Source of the DNA: Syncephalastrum monosporum B8922 | Lineage: Eukaryota > Mucoromycota > Mucoromycetes > Mucorales > Syncephalastraceae | Direction of reading: 5' to 3' | DNA length: 64,000 nucleotides | NCBI GenBank assembly: GCA_000697355.1 | Contig: JNEN01001269.1 | Location: forward strand, 62,001-126,000 | Program-made: the position numbers and the translations under genes | In this document: in pieces, positions 46,557-58,305 of the stretch | How positions within the stretch are numbered: the first letter of the stretch is position 1 | How the letters are laid out: the number at the start of each line of letters is the position of its first letter | Notes under the pieces: generated by a model | The model's input: the letters and a program-made list of their open reading frames with translations, nothing else | Databases searched by the model: none | What the model was told of the DNA's origin: nothing

Positions 46557-49084
46557 ATGGCAGACACTTGCACCATGACTTGCCCACACACGGTAAAAAG
46601 AAAAGATAACAACAAACGCCATTCTAGCCTGTCTATTGACACCTCAAAAGCAACATCGGATACGACACATACGGTCGGTCGCAGGTCGGAACATTGTGTG
46701 GGGCATTGAGGAGATTCCGAGCAACCTGCAGTCGCGCGCATCCTCGCCAACCCCGGATGTGATGCCATCCCAGTCGAAAACCACGAGCAGCCTGCTGAAC
46801 GAACCGGTTGCGAGCCTGTCGTCGCCTATGCGTCGGTCCGAGAGCACTTCGTCCATGGGGAGCATCGCTGCCGTCGAGGATTCTTCTCTTACCAAGAGCG
46901 CTTACAAAAAGTCAAAGAAGCGCCTTTTGCAGCAGAACCTGTTGGACGAACGCGGCCTGTTGGATTGCTATGTTACGCTCAGTCGGCCTCCTCACAAGGA
47001 CGTTCTCTATGCGAGCGAGACGATCCCGAATACAATCAATCCGACCTTTCGGGCCATCGATATCGCGCCTCGTTTCTGGCACGACGGGACCCATTCCACC
47101 GTCGTCGTGCGTCTCTACGGCCGCCATTCCTTCCCCGAGAGCGCCGCCCTCTCTGCCGGCCACAAGCACTTCAAGCGACGCCCATCCAACGAAGCATTCA
47201 CCTGTCTGTTGGAGTACACCATCGACCTCGCTGGACTCACCTATCTCGGCAAAAATGTAGGCCAAGTTGAATCCGTTGTGGTATGTCTGCTGACACTATC
47301 GATAGCTACACGACGCCGCCTTCGTCTTTCCCGAGAATACACTCTTGGTGGAATTGGACGATGGGTTCTATACCGATCCGATTGTCGCAGTAAGTCCGTC
47401 AGAAACACTCGACCGGATGCATTCTCATCTTGCATAGTCAAAGCTACTTCCCCAAAGCAAACGATCGAGCACGATCAACGACCCAGATGATACCAGCAGC
47501 ACCGCACCCTCCACTAGAAGTAAACGCTCTTACACCTATAATCATATTGTCAGGTAGACAAACGCGATGTCGAATCCACCGAGACTGAACAACCCACCTC
47601 TTTAGAATGAATACACTCAAAGAGTGTATTTTTGATACCCAAAAGTCAGCGACCGAAGTCAGGAACGACATAAACACGATCCTCGCCACTGAGCAAGAGA
47701 AATTCCGCTTAGTATGCAATATGCAAATGCTGTGGGACTCGATGATCCCTTTACTGATTGGATGGTAGACACGAGAACGGAATCAGCGACAGACCCGGCT
47801 CGAATCCTTAGAGGGCGCCATTGTGGAAGAGAAGAAGAGGATCCGAAAAGGTAATACACTCCTGGGCGTCGCCTCGCGGTTCGTGCATCTGATCTCGCCA
47901 TAGAACGCCAACGCATTGCAGAGCTGAGGGCACGTCTCCATACCCGGCGAGAAATACTCGCTCAAGGCCACGCGCGGCTCAAGGATAGCCTAGACGACCT
48001 CCAAGAAAACGAATCGCTTTTGGAGAACAACGCACGAATGCACCAGAAACTGTTTCAGAAGCTCAATCGGCGCAAGAAGGAGCTGATCGCCGATCTGTTC
48101 TTTATATACCCCATAGAGCAGGTAAGCACCAAATGGTCACAGTAAAGTTTTAGCGGTTGATGATAAAAAAGACGTCTTTCGATGACCTTTATCAGTTTTG
48201 TATCCGTGGCATCTACCTCCCCAACTCGGTCTATACCGGCTGCAACGACAATATGATTGCGACTGCGCTTGGCTTCACGGCCCATCTCGTGGCGATGCTT
48301 GCCTTTTACCTCAACATTCCGCTCCGCTACCCCATCACACCCATGAGCTCTCGTGCGAGTATCCTCGACCCTGTCTCGCTCATCTCCGGCGACAAAGAGT
48401 ATGTGTGCTTTTATTGAATACACGGATACTCATACTGCATAGGTTTCCCCTGTATGCCAAGGGCGTAGATCGCTATCGCTTTGAGTTTGGTGTGTTTCTG
48501 CTCAACAAGAATATTGAACAGGCAAGTGTTGACTCGAAATTATGCACGCACAGAAATTGACTCAGCTTCAGTTGATGAATGCCTACGGACTGATCGTCAT
48601 GGACCTCCGGCATACGCTACCCAATATTCATTATTTTATTCAAGCCATCCTGACAACCTCAATATCCAAGGGACCGACCTCTATTTCGGTGCTTTCGATC
48701 TCGTCTTACGCTGCCGGCACGACATTGGACACGCATGTCAACACCACTAAAAGTGCCACGGCTACCAATACGGATTCGTCAAGTGACCAGTCGAGTCAGG
48801 AGAGCTTCCCGAGACATATTCATCGACGTAGCATAAGCCAACAACCCGTGTCAAGCGAAAAACACAACCATCCGCATCTGACGCTACAACCGACCTTGAA
48901 GTCCACGCCCCCGTCACCTTCCCGATCCACACCTTCCCTCCGCCAACGCGCATCGCCCAAGATTGGCACGTCGCCCACGTCTACCTACACCTCCGCTGCG
49001 GTCATTGGCTCGTCCCAACCGATGGCCGCTCCGCCCATCTTGGATACCGTCACTACATCTAGTAAATGCAACTCGCATTCATAA
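46557..49084 (+). CDS. UVRAG/Vps38 subunit of the Vps34 PI3-kinase complex II
   Basis: Subunit of the phosphatidylinositol 3-kinase complex that acts in endosomal sorting and autophagosome maturation. Ten exons: 46557-46592, 46651-47256, 47306-47389, 47438-47553, 47606-47711, 47769-47850, 47904-48121, 48196-48398, 48443-48521 and 48566-49084, giving 682 aa. After a short N-terminus (MADTCTMTCPHT, then RIRHIRSVAGRN) comes a C2-like domain (LLDCYVTLSRPPHKDVLYAS; TIPNTINPTF). A coiled coil spans about 281-416 (EKKRIRKERQRIAELRARLH). A conserved UVRAG/Atg14 C-terminal domain follows (FCIRGIYLPNSVYTGC; ALGFTAHLVAMLAFYLNIPL; DRYRFEFGVFLLNKNIEQ). The last 130 residues are Ser/Thr/Pro-rich. The ninth intron is GC-AG, confirmed by the conserved continuation LMNAYGLIVMDLRHTLPN. 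Confidence 0.93.
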
Positions 49085-49225
49085 ACATAACCCTGTAACA
49101 CACACACACATATATATATATACCCACAGCGCATCATCGGTGCTATGGACATGTATTGCTGCGATGGTTGTGAGAGAGAGAGTGTGTGTGTGTGTATGAT
49201 ATATTTATCGTGATGATACAAAGAA

Positions 49226-50933
49226 TTACTGGTTGGCGAGAGGATAGATAGGGCGAATGTCCACAGGAATACCGGCCGCCTCGATACGATCCAGCGCACG
49301 CGTGACGTGTTCATCGAGCTTGCCGTACTTGTTGATAAAATCTGTCACGGCCTGCTTGTCACCATCGCCCTGAAGAACAAGTATATCATGGGTCAGGTCA
49401 GATACGGCCTGCTCCATCTTTTCAAAGTTGACCCGGAAAAGGTTGGTCTCTGGATCCACTTGGCACCCCCCCTTCTCGATCAAGTAGTTGAGTTGACAAG
49501 CCTATACAAGCCAAACCAAACCATGAGTCCCAACGGCTGACCATATGCCCTTTGCTCCCCATCTTTACCTGGCCCAAACCGTGGGCTTCCTGGATGCCGA
49601 AACGGATACTACGGAAAGCAGAGGCGAGGAAAGTCACCCAAAACTCCTTGGTGCAGACATTCTTTATCTTGCCCTGACGCACCATGAGCGCCGCAGCAAA
49701 CAGACCGGCAATGTCAGCCTTGGCCTCTTCCATGGCCGAATGGTGTTCTTGGAGTTTGGCACGGACCTTCTCGCCATCGAGGGTGTAGTGCGGTCCGTTC
49801 GAATGGCAGACCTCGTGCAGCAGAATGTGGGTCGTGAATGCTTCGCTTTCGAGATAGCTGAGCTGGTCCTTGGCGAGCACGACATGGGCGATCGGGGTGA
49901 GGATATGCTTGAACTTGCCTTCCTGGACGTTTTTGATCAGGACGAGCTTGCTGCCACCGTGCTTGATCGCTTCTTCGTCGTTCGGTAAATTATACGCGGC
50001 TGTCATGGGAACCTAGCAAAAGGAAATGAATAGAGGTTCGGCGGCGTGCGCATGTCGACGACTTACAGCGACATCCCCCGCCGAGAAGAGTTGGTTGACG
50101 ACCGAGATGGGAGCAGGCACGAGATGTGGGTTGCGGTACTTGTCGGGCACCGGCAGATGATCCTCGACCGACTGGAGATCGGAGAAGATATCGAGCAGAC
50201 GCGAGGACTCCTCGTCCCGGAGGTGAATATAGAACTCGTAGGCGCTCTTGTAACCAAAGAGGGCGTCCGTGTAGACCTCGTACGGGCCGGCCGTAATCTC
50301 GAATTTGGTTTTTTTCAGCTTGAGCCAGTTCAACTCGGATGGCAAGTAGTCGTTGGAGCGGAAGGCGTCGGCACGCGACTGTAAAAAGTTGGCTACCTCG
50401 GGCTCGGTGGAGGTGAGGCCGGCGGCGGCCTGGTGAAAATGCTCGGCAATGGGACCCAGCAGGTCCTTGTACTGCTCGGAGTAGGGCACGTACGTCAGCT
50501 TGCGGGTGCTGTCGTCTCGGCGGATGGCCGTGTAGAAGCTCTTGGCCTCTTTTTGTTCCTGCTCGCTCAGGGTGGTGAGCCAGGCTTCGAACTCGGGCTT
50601 GGTCATGTCTTCAGGGTAGAAGTTGCCACCCTTGGGCCGTGCAGGGACGCCCTCGATGAACGGCACGTCGTCGTCCTCGCTCGCCCACGGGCCTTTGTAC
50701 ATGTCAAACAAGAGCATCTTTTCGCGGTCGCCCTGCTCTTGGAGTTTCTTTTGCAGCGCCTCGTTGCCTGACCACGCCTGGCGCAGGTACAGCTGGTCGA
50801 GCAGCTTGCCGGCTTGCACGAGCTGTTTCAGCGACGCGCGTTCTTTTTCGGTCAGGTGAGACAGGTCGGCTGTGCACTCAAACGCAGCGTACCGTGCAAT
50901 GCGATTGGCGAGTGAGCGGACACGGACAGACAT
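49226..50933 (-). CDS. M49-like HEXXH metallopeptidase (DPP III related)
   Basis: A 528-aa zinc peptidase-like protein. Exons are 50933-50067, 50012-49569 and 49501-49226. It matches the type found fused to or alongside Nudix domains and related to dipeptidyl peptidase III. The zinc motif is HEVCH (355-359) in LLHEVCHSNGPH, and the second Glu site lies in EEAKAD (384-389), 25 residues further on. The N-terminal half contains FDMYKGPWASEDDDVPFIEG, NFYPEDMTKPEFEAW and YEVYTDALFGYKSAYEFYIH, typical of this group. No Nudix domain is present. The start at 50933 was chosen because the upstream in-frame extension is a hydrophobic, low-quality stretch. Substrate unknown; peptidase activity is inferred. 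Confidence 0.88.
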
Positions 50934-51215
50934 GCTTGATTGATTCAGTAGAGCAAACAACAAGAAGAAAAAGGTGAATGCACCAGCAGAGCAAAGAGTG
51001 AATATAAAAAAGAGAGAGAAGGTTGAGGCGCCGCCATGGTCAGCGGCCATTCAAAAAGAGGATATCCAATCCATGAGCGCATAAACACACAGACTGAGCC
51101 CGGTAAAAGTGCGAAAAAGGCAACAATAGCTTTATATGACACGCCCTTCAAAGACAGACGACAGACAAGGGAGACAGGCAGAAATAAACAAAGAAAAATA
51201 TACAGACATCTTGGC

Positions 51216-52582
51216 TTAGATGGGGTTCTGGTTGCGTGCGCGCAAGGTATTCGTCAGGTTGTGCTTAATCGCCATGCTGTCCTGGTAGCGCTGCTTGATC
51301 TTGGCCTCGCGAATACCCTGCTTGGCCTGTTCTGATTGTTCCTGACCGCTCGTGATGGCGAGATGTCTGCGCTCCCGCCTGGGGAGCGAAGGGTCGATGC
51401 GGGTCGATACCTGCGTCTCATCTGACACAGGCGCTTCAGGGCGTGTGCGTTGCCGGTACTGGTACCATAGCCGTCGATGGCCGATCTGCGTGCCGTTGGG
51501 CAGCACAATCTCTTGGTCGCCGTTGGTCGTCTTCGCGACGGGTTCGGCTGACAGATCACCAAAGTCGTAGTACTTCAAGAGCTCGTCCGGGTCTTCGGTC
51601 TCATCGTATGCCATTTTGCAGTGCCCCATATCCGCCTAATTCAGTCAGTGGATGAGTCACCTGTACCCACGCTCTATGCCTTGCTTCTTTTGAGTTCTCG
51701 TTTCTACGTACCATATGCGCGCGCACCGCATCGAGGCTCTTCCAGGCCTTACCTCGTCCGTTGCAATAAAGACAGAGATGCTCGTCTCTGATCTTAGTAG
51801 AGAGGTAACGGATCAAGCCTGGCGGGTCGGCCAGGTACTCTGTATCGGGCAGGAAGAAACCGTGGTCGCGTGTCATGTGAGCAAGGTTGGCGTCGAAATC
51901 GCCGTAGATCTGGGGACAGAACAAGCACTCGACCGACGCATCCTCGCCCCGTGGCTGCTCTCTTATCGCTTGGACTTGTGCTATCTTCTCTTCCACGCTC
52001 ATCATGCTCTGTTCGTCGTCGTCTTCCATCTGCTCCATCTCCCTGTGTTTGCGGGACTGGACGTGGTTGTTGAATGCATTCTCAGAGTAATATGATTTTC
52101 TATGCGCATGCCATATCCGGTCAGGACCTGCCCATGACATTTTGCGTTGCGAGCTTTGCTTTACCTGCAGACTGCACATTCATATATGAGGCCTTGTCGC
52201 TCTTGCTCTTCCAGGCCGGCTGCCTGTTGGGCTGCATGCCAGGAAATATAAAGGAAAAAGGAAGACACATTGAGCTTGAGGCTTCTTTAGAAACAAACGA
52301 TCGCATACCCAAGACTTTCTGAGCAAATTGCTCTGCACTCAAAGGAGCCAAGGCGGCGATCTTGCGCTTCAGATTGTACTTGTGCCAGCTACAGTGAGAA
52401 TGGACGATGCATAAATTAGAGACTGTATATGACTAATAAGCACACGAATCTTACTCAGTGCGGTAATGGGCTCGCTGGCGATCCGACGTAGGGAAAGCAA
52501 CGTGACAGGCAAGGCATGTGAAGAGCGCATTGCGAGGCTGGTTTGGTTCGCTGAGCTGAGCAGGTGCAATCTGTGCAGACAT
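51216..52582 (-). CDS. REI1: REI1/ZNF622 pre-60S maturation factor
   Basis: Cytoplasmic factor that binds the pre-60S exit tunnel region and helps release Arx1. Exons are 52582-52455, 52388-52309, 52231-52165, 52099-51712 and 51635-51216, giving 360 aa. Four C2H2 zinc fingers are seen: CLACHVAF...HYRTDWHKYNLKRK; CAVCRKSYYSENAFNNHVQS; CLFCPQIYGDFDANLAHM; and CLYCNGRGKAWKSLDAVRAH continuing into MADMGHC across an intron. The C-terminal region has DYDFG-like and LPNGTQIGHRRLWYQYR segments that mark REI1, and the end is RARNQNPI. All domains are present. The 140-bp gap to the next, divergent gene contains a TATAAG-like site (52631-52636). Confidence 0.94.
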
Positions 52583-52722
52583 GGTACAAGTGAAGGGAAA
52601 AAGCCAGGTTCAATCGAAAATTCGTTGCTTTATAAGTAGACGCACCACCTACTGCTGCGGCAGTTCGTTATTTTTTTGTATTTCCATCGTTTACCCGACA
52701 GGACAAGACAACAAACTACATT

Positions 52723-53576
52723 ATGCCTCAGCAACCACCCCCGCCCCCCAATGACCCACAATCCGAACTCGACCTCATTGAACAAAGCTTCAACAATATG
52801 GTCAACGGCGCATTCTCCCTCTTGTTTCGCCAGGTCTTTGAACCTGTGGTCGACGAAGTCACCCGGGACATGCCGCAGTCGTCCATGGAAGCCAACGGCG
52901 CATTCGACGGCAGTGACTTTCGACGTCTGGCCCACAAGTCCAAGCAGCGACAAAGACCTGAAGACAGACCTGAAGACAGCAGCAGCGATAAGGATAACCA
53001 TCATGCGCCGGATACACGCGTGATACGGAGGCCCCCGGACGAGCTGGTTTCTGGCGGCGCATGGGACGCACACCCGCCTGCACCTCTGCCTGCACTCGGG
53101 CGGTCACCCATGATGGATCTCTTCCAGCTCTTGGTGAGCGAACCGGACGTCGTTCCTGCCCAGGAGAGACGCGTCATGCAGGAGCAATACCCAGAGACAC
53201 AGAATACGGTAAGAGATATTACACATACAGCTTGGACCCTGTCCATCAAGGGTTGACCGACCCCCGCTGACTGAAATTTCTGCTCTAGTGGATGTTCACC
53301 TCCTCGTCGCAGCGCACCTCCATCCAAGCTGATGGAACAGAAGAAACTGTCTCGACAACCACACGGAACGGTGTCACGGAAACCATTCGACGTGTCAGGT
53401 ATCCCGATGGCAGCACCGAGGAGTTCCAGGAGCAGCGCCCGGCCAACACGCAAGGCGCTACCGGCTTTCTAACCTCTTCCTCTTCTTCCCCGAATGGCCC
53501 ACGGCAAGACACTCAGTACCCTTTGCAGCCCTCGGGCATGCTCTCAAGGCTCTGGGGCCGTTGGTTTGGTCAATAA
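52723..53576 (+). CDS. Mpm1/HAX1-like protein, tentative
   Basis: A 257-aa protein from exons 52723-53208 and 53289-53576. It is mostly disordered. A short helical N-terminal part (ELDLIEQSFNNMVNGAFSLL; FRQVFEPVVDEVTRDM) is followed by acidic and Pro-rich linkers and then a beta-type motif: TSIQADGTEETVSTTTRNGV, then ETIRRVRYPDGSTEEF. Such alternating DGTEE/TTxRNG strands are seen in HAX1/MLF-like proteins and in the fungal mitochondrial protein Mpm1. I lean to that group but cannot decide. It ends MLSRLWGRWFGQ, a short amphipathic segment. It is divergent from REI1 with 140 bp between start codons. Confidence 0.75.
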
Positions 53577-54054
53577 TTGTATAGAATAAGATATATGGGC
53601 ACCAGTTGTCCTGCGAAATTGTAAATAATCACTCCCACCCATCTCTAGATCTTCATAAACTACTCTCCTTTGCATTTCTATTGTATATCCGGATATAGCG
53701 TTTTCAGGCCAGCTTCTTATTTTGCTGGAACTATAAATAACATGCATTGACCGACCCTGCTTTTTGCACTTATGCAAGCTTGATGACGTAAAATCAAGGC
53801 ATTGATGACAGAAAATGCCGTGAGATGACATGTGCCTTATCACAACATTGTCCTTTGTCCTTTGGTCCGTCACATCACATATATGGTCTGTTCATACTGT
53901 GCCCTGAAGCACAATGGTCTATTAGAAGGAGGCACCACTGCCCTTGCACCTCTGCCACATGCACTCCACTTGGTTTTTTTGGTTTGATATTATTATTACA
54001 GTATGAAGTATATGGGCGAGTGAGAGTCCAATGAGATGAATACTAGTCTATAGT
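53577..54054. other. Intergenic between two convergent genes
   Basis: 3' UTRs of the Mpm1/HAX1-like gene (plus) and the GH17 gene (minus). No gene seen. Confidence 0.5.
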
Positions 54055-54998
54055 TTACTGGTACTGGGGAATCTTGGACTTGCCGCTGGCGTCAGTCAGA
54101 CCCCAGTGAGGCTCAACGCCAAAGGCACCGCCGCTCTTCCACTGGGCATCCTGGGACTCAAAGTAGTAGTAGTTGATGTCAGTGACGGGGATGATGTTCT
54201 TGACGAAGGTCTCGAGGTTAGCGACGCTGGGAACAGCAGCACCGTTGGCCTGACCAGCCGAGGGCCAGCCGGTCTCGGTGACGACAACGGGCTTGCCGTT
54301 GGCCTTGGCCTTGAAAGCGTTGAACGAGTCGTGGAGGTTCTTGACACCGTTGGCAGCAGTGACAGTGTTGGCAAAGAACGGATGGATGTTGACACCGAGC
54401 TTCTGGGCAGCGGCAATCAACTCGGGCTTGAAGCTGTCGGGGGTCTCGACGGTGCCGACCTGGACACCGGGAAGCTGGCCCTTGACGTCGTTGATGTGGC
54501 CGGCGAGAGCGGCAGCAGGAAGGAGGTTGGACTGGACGACCTCGTTACCGACCATGACACCGTTGATGAACTTCTTGTCGGCACCCTTGACGATGCGGAC
54601 AGCAGCAGACTTCTCCTTCTGGTTGGCAGCGTTGTCACCGTTGATCCAGACACCAGCAAGGACCTTCATGCCGTCAACCTTCTGGAAAGCAGCGAGGATG
54701 TTGGTCAGGAGATTGCACTCAGCAGCGGCGTAGGTGCGGATGTTGGTAATGCCGTTCTTCTTGAAACGCTGGACCTCGGTCAGGACCTGAGCAGCAGTGT
54801 GGCAGCTACCGTCGGGGTGCTTGCCAGTGTAGCTAGATTAAACGCGTAGGTTGAGGTGAGCAAATCGCTAATCTTTTCTGAACCACAGATATCTACTTAC
54901 GTGATACCAAAGAGATGGCCACCGGCGCGCTTCTCCACAGGCATGGCCTGGGCGATACCCGCAATGATGAAAACGAGGGCGAGGTACAAGAACTGCAT
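54055..54998 (-). CDS. GH17 endo-1,3-beta-glucanase/glucanosyltransferase, secreted
   Basis: A 291-aa cell-wall enzyme of glycoside hydrolase family 17 acting on beta-1,3-glucan. Exons are 54998-54901 and 54832-54055. A signal peptide (MQFLYLALVFIIAGIAQA) is followed by a Kex2-like site MPVEKR (19-24) before the mature chain. The barrel starts LFGITYTGKHPDGSC. The proposed acid/base Glu is E130 in VMVGNEVVQ and the nucleophile E219 in VVVTETGWPS, both intact. The end is IPVTDINYYYFESQDAQWKS and GVEPHWGLTDASG. There is no GPI signal or Ser/Thr tail, so the protein is probably secreted or loosely wall-bound. Codon use is strongly biased toward C-ending codons (AAG, GTC, AAC), suggesting high expression. 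Confidence 0.95.
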
Positions 54999-55051
54999 GC
55001 TAGCAAAAGACTTGTTTGTGAATTTTCTTTTTTCGCTGCACCCGCTGCTTC

Positions 55052-55058
55052 TTTTATA
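55052..55058 (-). promoter_or_regulatory. TATA box of the GH17 gene
   Basis: Minus-strand TATAAAA at 55058-55052, about 54-60 bp before the ATG at 54998. Confidence 0.6.
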
Positions 55059-58000
55059 GTGTGATCGCTAAATTAGAGAGCGATCGCAACTGTGTCTATT
55101 TTTTCATGGGGATGGAGGGCTCAGCTCTGCTGATTGCATATTGGATTACGGTAGGGTTGCATTGACGACACAGCGCAGTCTCTATTCTTACACATTCAAA
55201 TGGTTTATTCCTCATATGGTGCCTGACTCCATGGTGGACATCCAACCTTGGAGAACACACTTCATACTCCATTTCTACTCGGTTCACCTTGCATGATTCG
55301 TCTAAGCCCACTACGCCCTGTCTCGCCCCATTTACCATCCGTGTGTTTTCTGTACGCGCACGTTCATAGATGAGGCATACACAGGCTCAGTTACAGATAG
55401 AAACGGGACCAAATTCGCCATTGCAATCTTGCGATGAAATTTGTCCACTCTGCTTGACGTGTTACACGAGCCTTCGCATTTTTTTCCTTCGTGTTTTTCT
55501 ATATACTGTGTACCTTCTATCAGCTAACTACCTAGAGCACCTCGTGATCATAACAAAAAGCATGGCATTGTCTCGCACCCTTGCTTTCTGCTCACCCCAT
55601 CGCGTCCCTTTCTGTGAAAACGAAGAGCGATAGGTCCCTGAATTTTTTAGCGTCATTCAGGTGGCTGTGTAGCTCGTGGGTGGTACTGCACTAAAAATCT
55701 TGCGGTACATGCGCGGCTTCTTCACCCTCCCATTCAATACTCAAGTATGTGCTGACAAAAGCCCAATTGGCCATGTTGCTGTTTGCGACCACACTCGCCG
55801 GGCCCCATTCCTTTTGTATCATTTGAGTATCAAGCAATTATCATCAAAAGGACATATTTATAAAGAACCAATTTCAATACTAAGGTCCTTATACCCGTTT
55901 GATCACACTCGTAGAATGGTGTCATATGGCGTTAATATAAATGAAACTTTGATGCTACGTCAACCGATGGTCGATCGATACTTTCTTCGCTTAGATATTG
56001 CTGCATTTCGTTTGGCTCTGTGCAACCAGTCGCTCATTTTATTTTCCTGTATGAGCCGAGTCGGTACCACCAAAGTTTATGCAACAAGTCTCATACTCTA
56101 ATACACTCAAAAAAGATGTGTAGCAAATAAACATGCAAGGCACGCGAAAAAAAAGGAGGCACTTTTTTTGACAGCATGAGCTTTTTTCGAGAAGAATCTC
56201 AGCAAATGATTTCAAAGAAGAGCGCTTGAAACCATAATACACGAGCTTCATTCGCCTGGACACGGCCTAGGTGGCAAGGCGGAATTGTAGCCGCTATCCA
56301 TGCAGTCGATGTCAGTTGCATGGATTGTGCACCCCGGTCTAAAAAGCAGGAGGCTTTGGCATGACAACCCGTTGGGGACACAGAAAATAATTAATTTTGT
56401 GCTCCACGCTAGGCAAGCATAAGAAACCGCCGGGTCACTCTCTGTACGCCGGTCGAGTCGATCGTACGAAGAGAAAGAGCTCGCTATTGCACTTTATTCT
56501 ATGCGTGAAATTGGGAGAAAAACAGCGGCGCATAGATTAGAGTAAGAATTGCTTTTCTACTTCTATTTGACGATGACACCACCGAGATTAGATATACGTC
56601 CAATTGCAAACTTCAAATGATAAGAGGATACTTGTCTGGGTGCAGAATCGTTTAAACTACTTTTAGACAGGTAGATCTTTGGCGCGCAATACTTTTAGCA
56701 AGATTCTGATTGTTTTGGTCCTAATTATTGACAGACACCAGCACGAGCTCATTCGTTTGATTGCTTTTTTTTTATTACCATGGAGAGCAAATGTCAATGG
56801 AGCCTAAGCGTAATTGCTAACAAGACCCTGCGGTATATAATTGAGAGCTTTCTTTTGTTGGCCATACTGCCCCTGTATTCACTTGGACATACTGGTGCAA
56901 AGCGGCTCGAACCGAGTTCCCGAATATGAGGTCAGCAGTCTGTGCTGTGTGACTTTTGTCTCTAATGACTAAGAAGCTCGTATGCGGGGAGGAAAAAAGA
57001 ATAACCAGACATAACCGCTGTCTCTCTGGTATACTCTGCTTTTATGTGCTCGATCAGCAATTGAGACCAAGGAAACGTACATATCCTTGTCATTATTTAG
57101 AATGTTTCAATGTTTCATTCATGGAGAGCTCGGTTTATTTAATTTCAGAATGCTAGTCTTTGCAGCGTGAGGTACATGATCGGTCCAGAATTGCATATCA
57201 GTAACCGCTTCTGAACGGCATGAGAAATTCGGTGTGGTTATATTCTCAGTAGTATTTCTGCACAACAAACACAAGGTATTGTGTACACATACTCGGCTCA
57301 GATCTTGACTCAGCCAAGAAAGAACAACAAAGAATAGAGGGCCCTTGGTCTGAGATAATTATATTACCCGATAACAGTGGATGATGACTGGTCTGAGAAA
57401 AACTCCAGCCGTGAGCACACGCGAGCAACGGATAAAACACTACCTGAGGAAACCGGGTACTCGGAATAGAGGGGCAGCTCTATGTGGCACGGCCTATCGT
57501 ATCTTCTAGATCTTCCCAAGCCTGTATTCCTTGATTGCGTCATTGCGAAGCATCCCAATAGATATTTGGCTACTTCGCCTTACAAGATCAAGCGTCACTC
57601 ACTTGCTCGCTCAGTCTATACTGTATGTACCGTCCTCTCTTAGTCTCGCTTAGTCCTTTTCATATCGTGTGTTAGACAAGTAAATCATATTTTCGCGTGA
57701 GAGACGTCCGTCTCGTGCGAAAATATGCGCGCATCTGGAAGACACAGCACATAAAACTTGTATATAGTCTATATTATGGTGTGCGCAGCCTTCTTAGAAC
57801 AGTTTCTCAGTATATAGGTATAAGACACATAAGTCTATGAGCAACAGCTGAACCGGCCTGCTGAAGAAAAAATTTTAGATCAGTACCACATGAGTATTTT
57901 GGGTGCCGAGAAGCTATCCCTTCAAGATCAGAAGGTGCTAAAATGCAAACTTTGTAATGCGCTCATGCCTTACTGGTATAGTAATGACGAGCAAGGATTG

Positions 58001-58250
58001 ATACCGCTAGAAGACGAAGTCTCTCAAGTTGAAGAATCCATAAGCATGGGCACTTAGTCGAAGCAATTATTCTGTAAATATCGTAATGCCAAATCAATTA
58101 CCGAGCAAAGCAACGTGTTTGCATGGCAAGCACGCGGCAAAGGATATTCTCCAGGTGGAGCTATTTGGGCTCTACAAGTATTTTGGAATATTCCGCGTGA
58201 GTGGACTACTACCACCGGGCTCAACTTTTTTTTTGTGCGAGTGACAGCAC
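55059..58250. other. Long intergenic region, no gene seen
   Basis: About 3.2 kb between the GH17 and thaumatin-like genes. The open frames (largest 141 codons, 55676-56101) lack coding texture and family features. A notable imperfect hairpin lies at 57686-57727. No tRNA or transposase remains were seen. Confidence 0.55.
57686..57727. repeat. Imperfect 42-nt hairpin
   Basis: CATATTTTCGC (57686-57696) pairs with GCGAAAATATG (57717-57727). Inside, GAGACG pairs with CGTCTC around a 2-nt loop, with a small asymmetric internal loop. It could be a structured RNA or the relic of a foldback element. Confidence 0.6.
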
Positions 58251-58258
58251 TATATAAA
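58251..58258 (+). promoter_or_regulatory. TATA box of the thaumatin-like gene
   Basis: TATATAAA sits 48-55 bp before the ATG at 58306, preceded by a T run (about 58226-58233). A strong core promoter is likely. Confidence 0.65.
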
Positions 58259-58305
58259 GGCCAAAGCAGATCGAGACGTTTCCTTATCCCTCATTACTGC
58301 TCAAG

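Noticed and set aside
50934..51050. Upstream in-frame ATG extension of the M49-like protein
   Set aside because: The added 39 residues are a hydrophobic and Phe-rich run that looks like translated 5' UTR; the ATG at 50933 begins the conserved part.
54106..54849. 247-codon plus-strand frame opposite the GH17 gene
   Set aside because: Antisense shadow caused by the strong codon bias of the GH17 gene.
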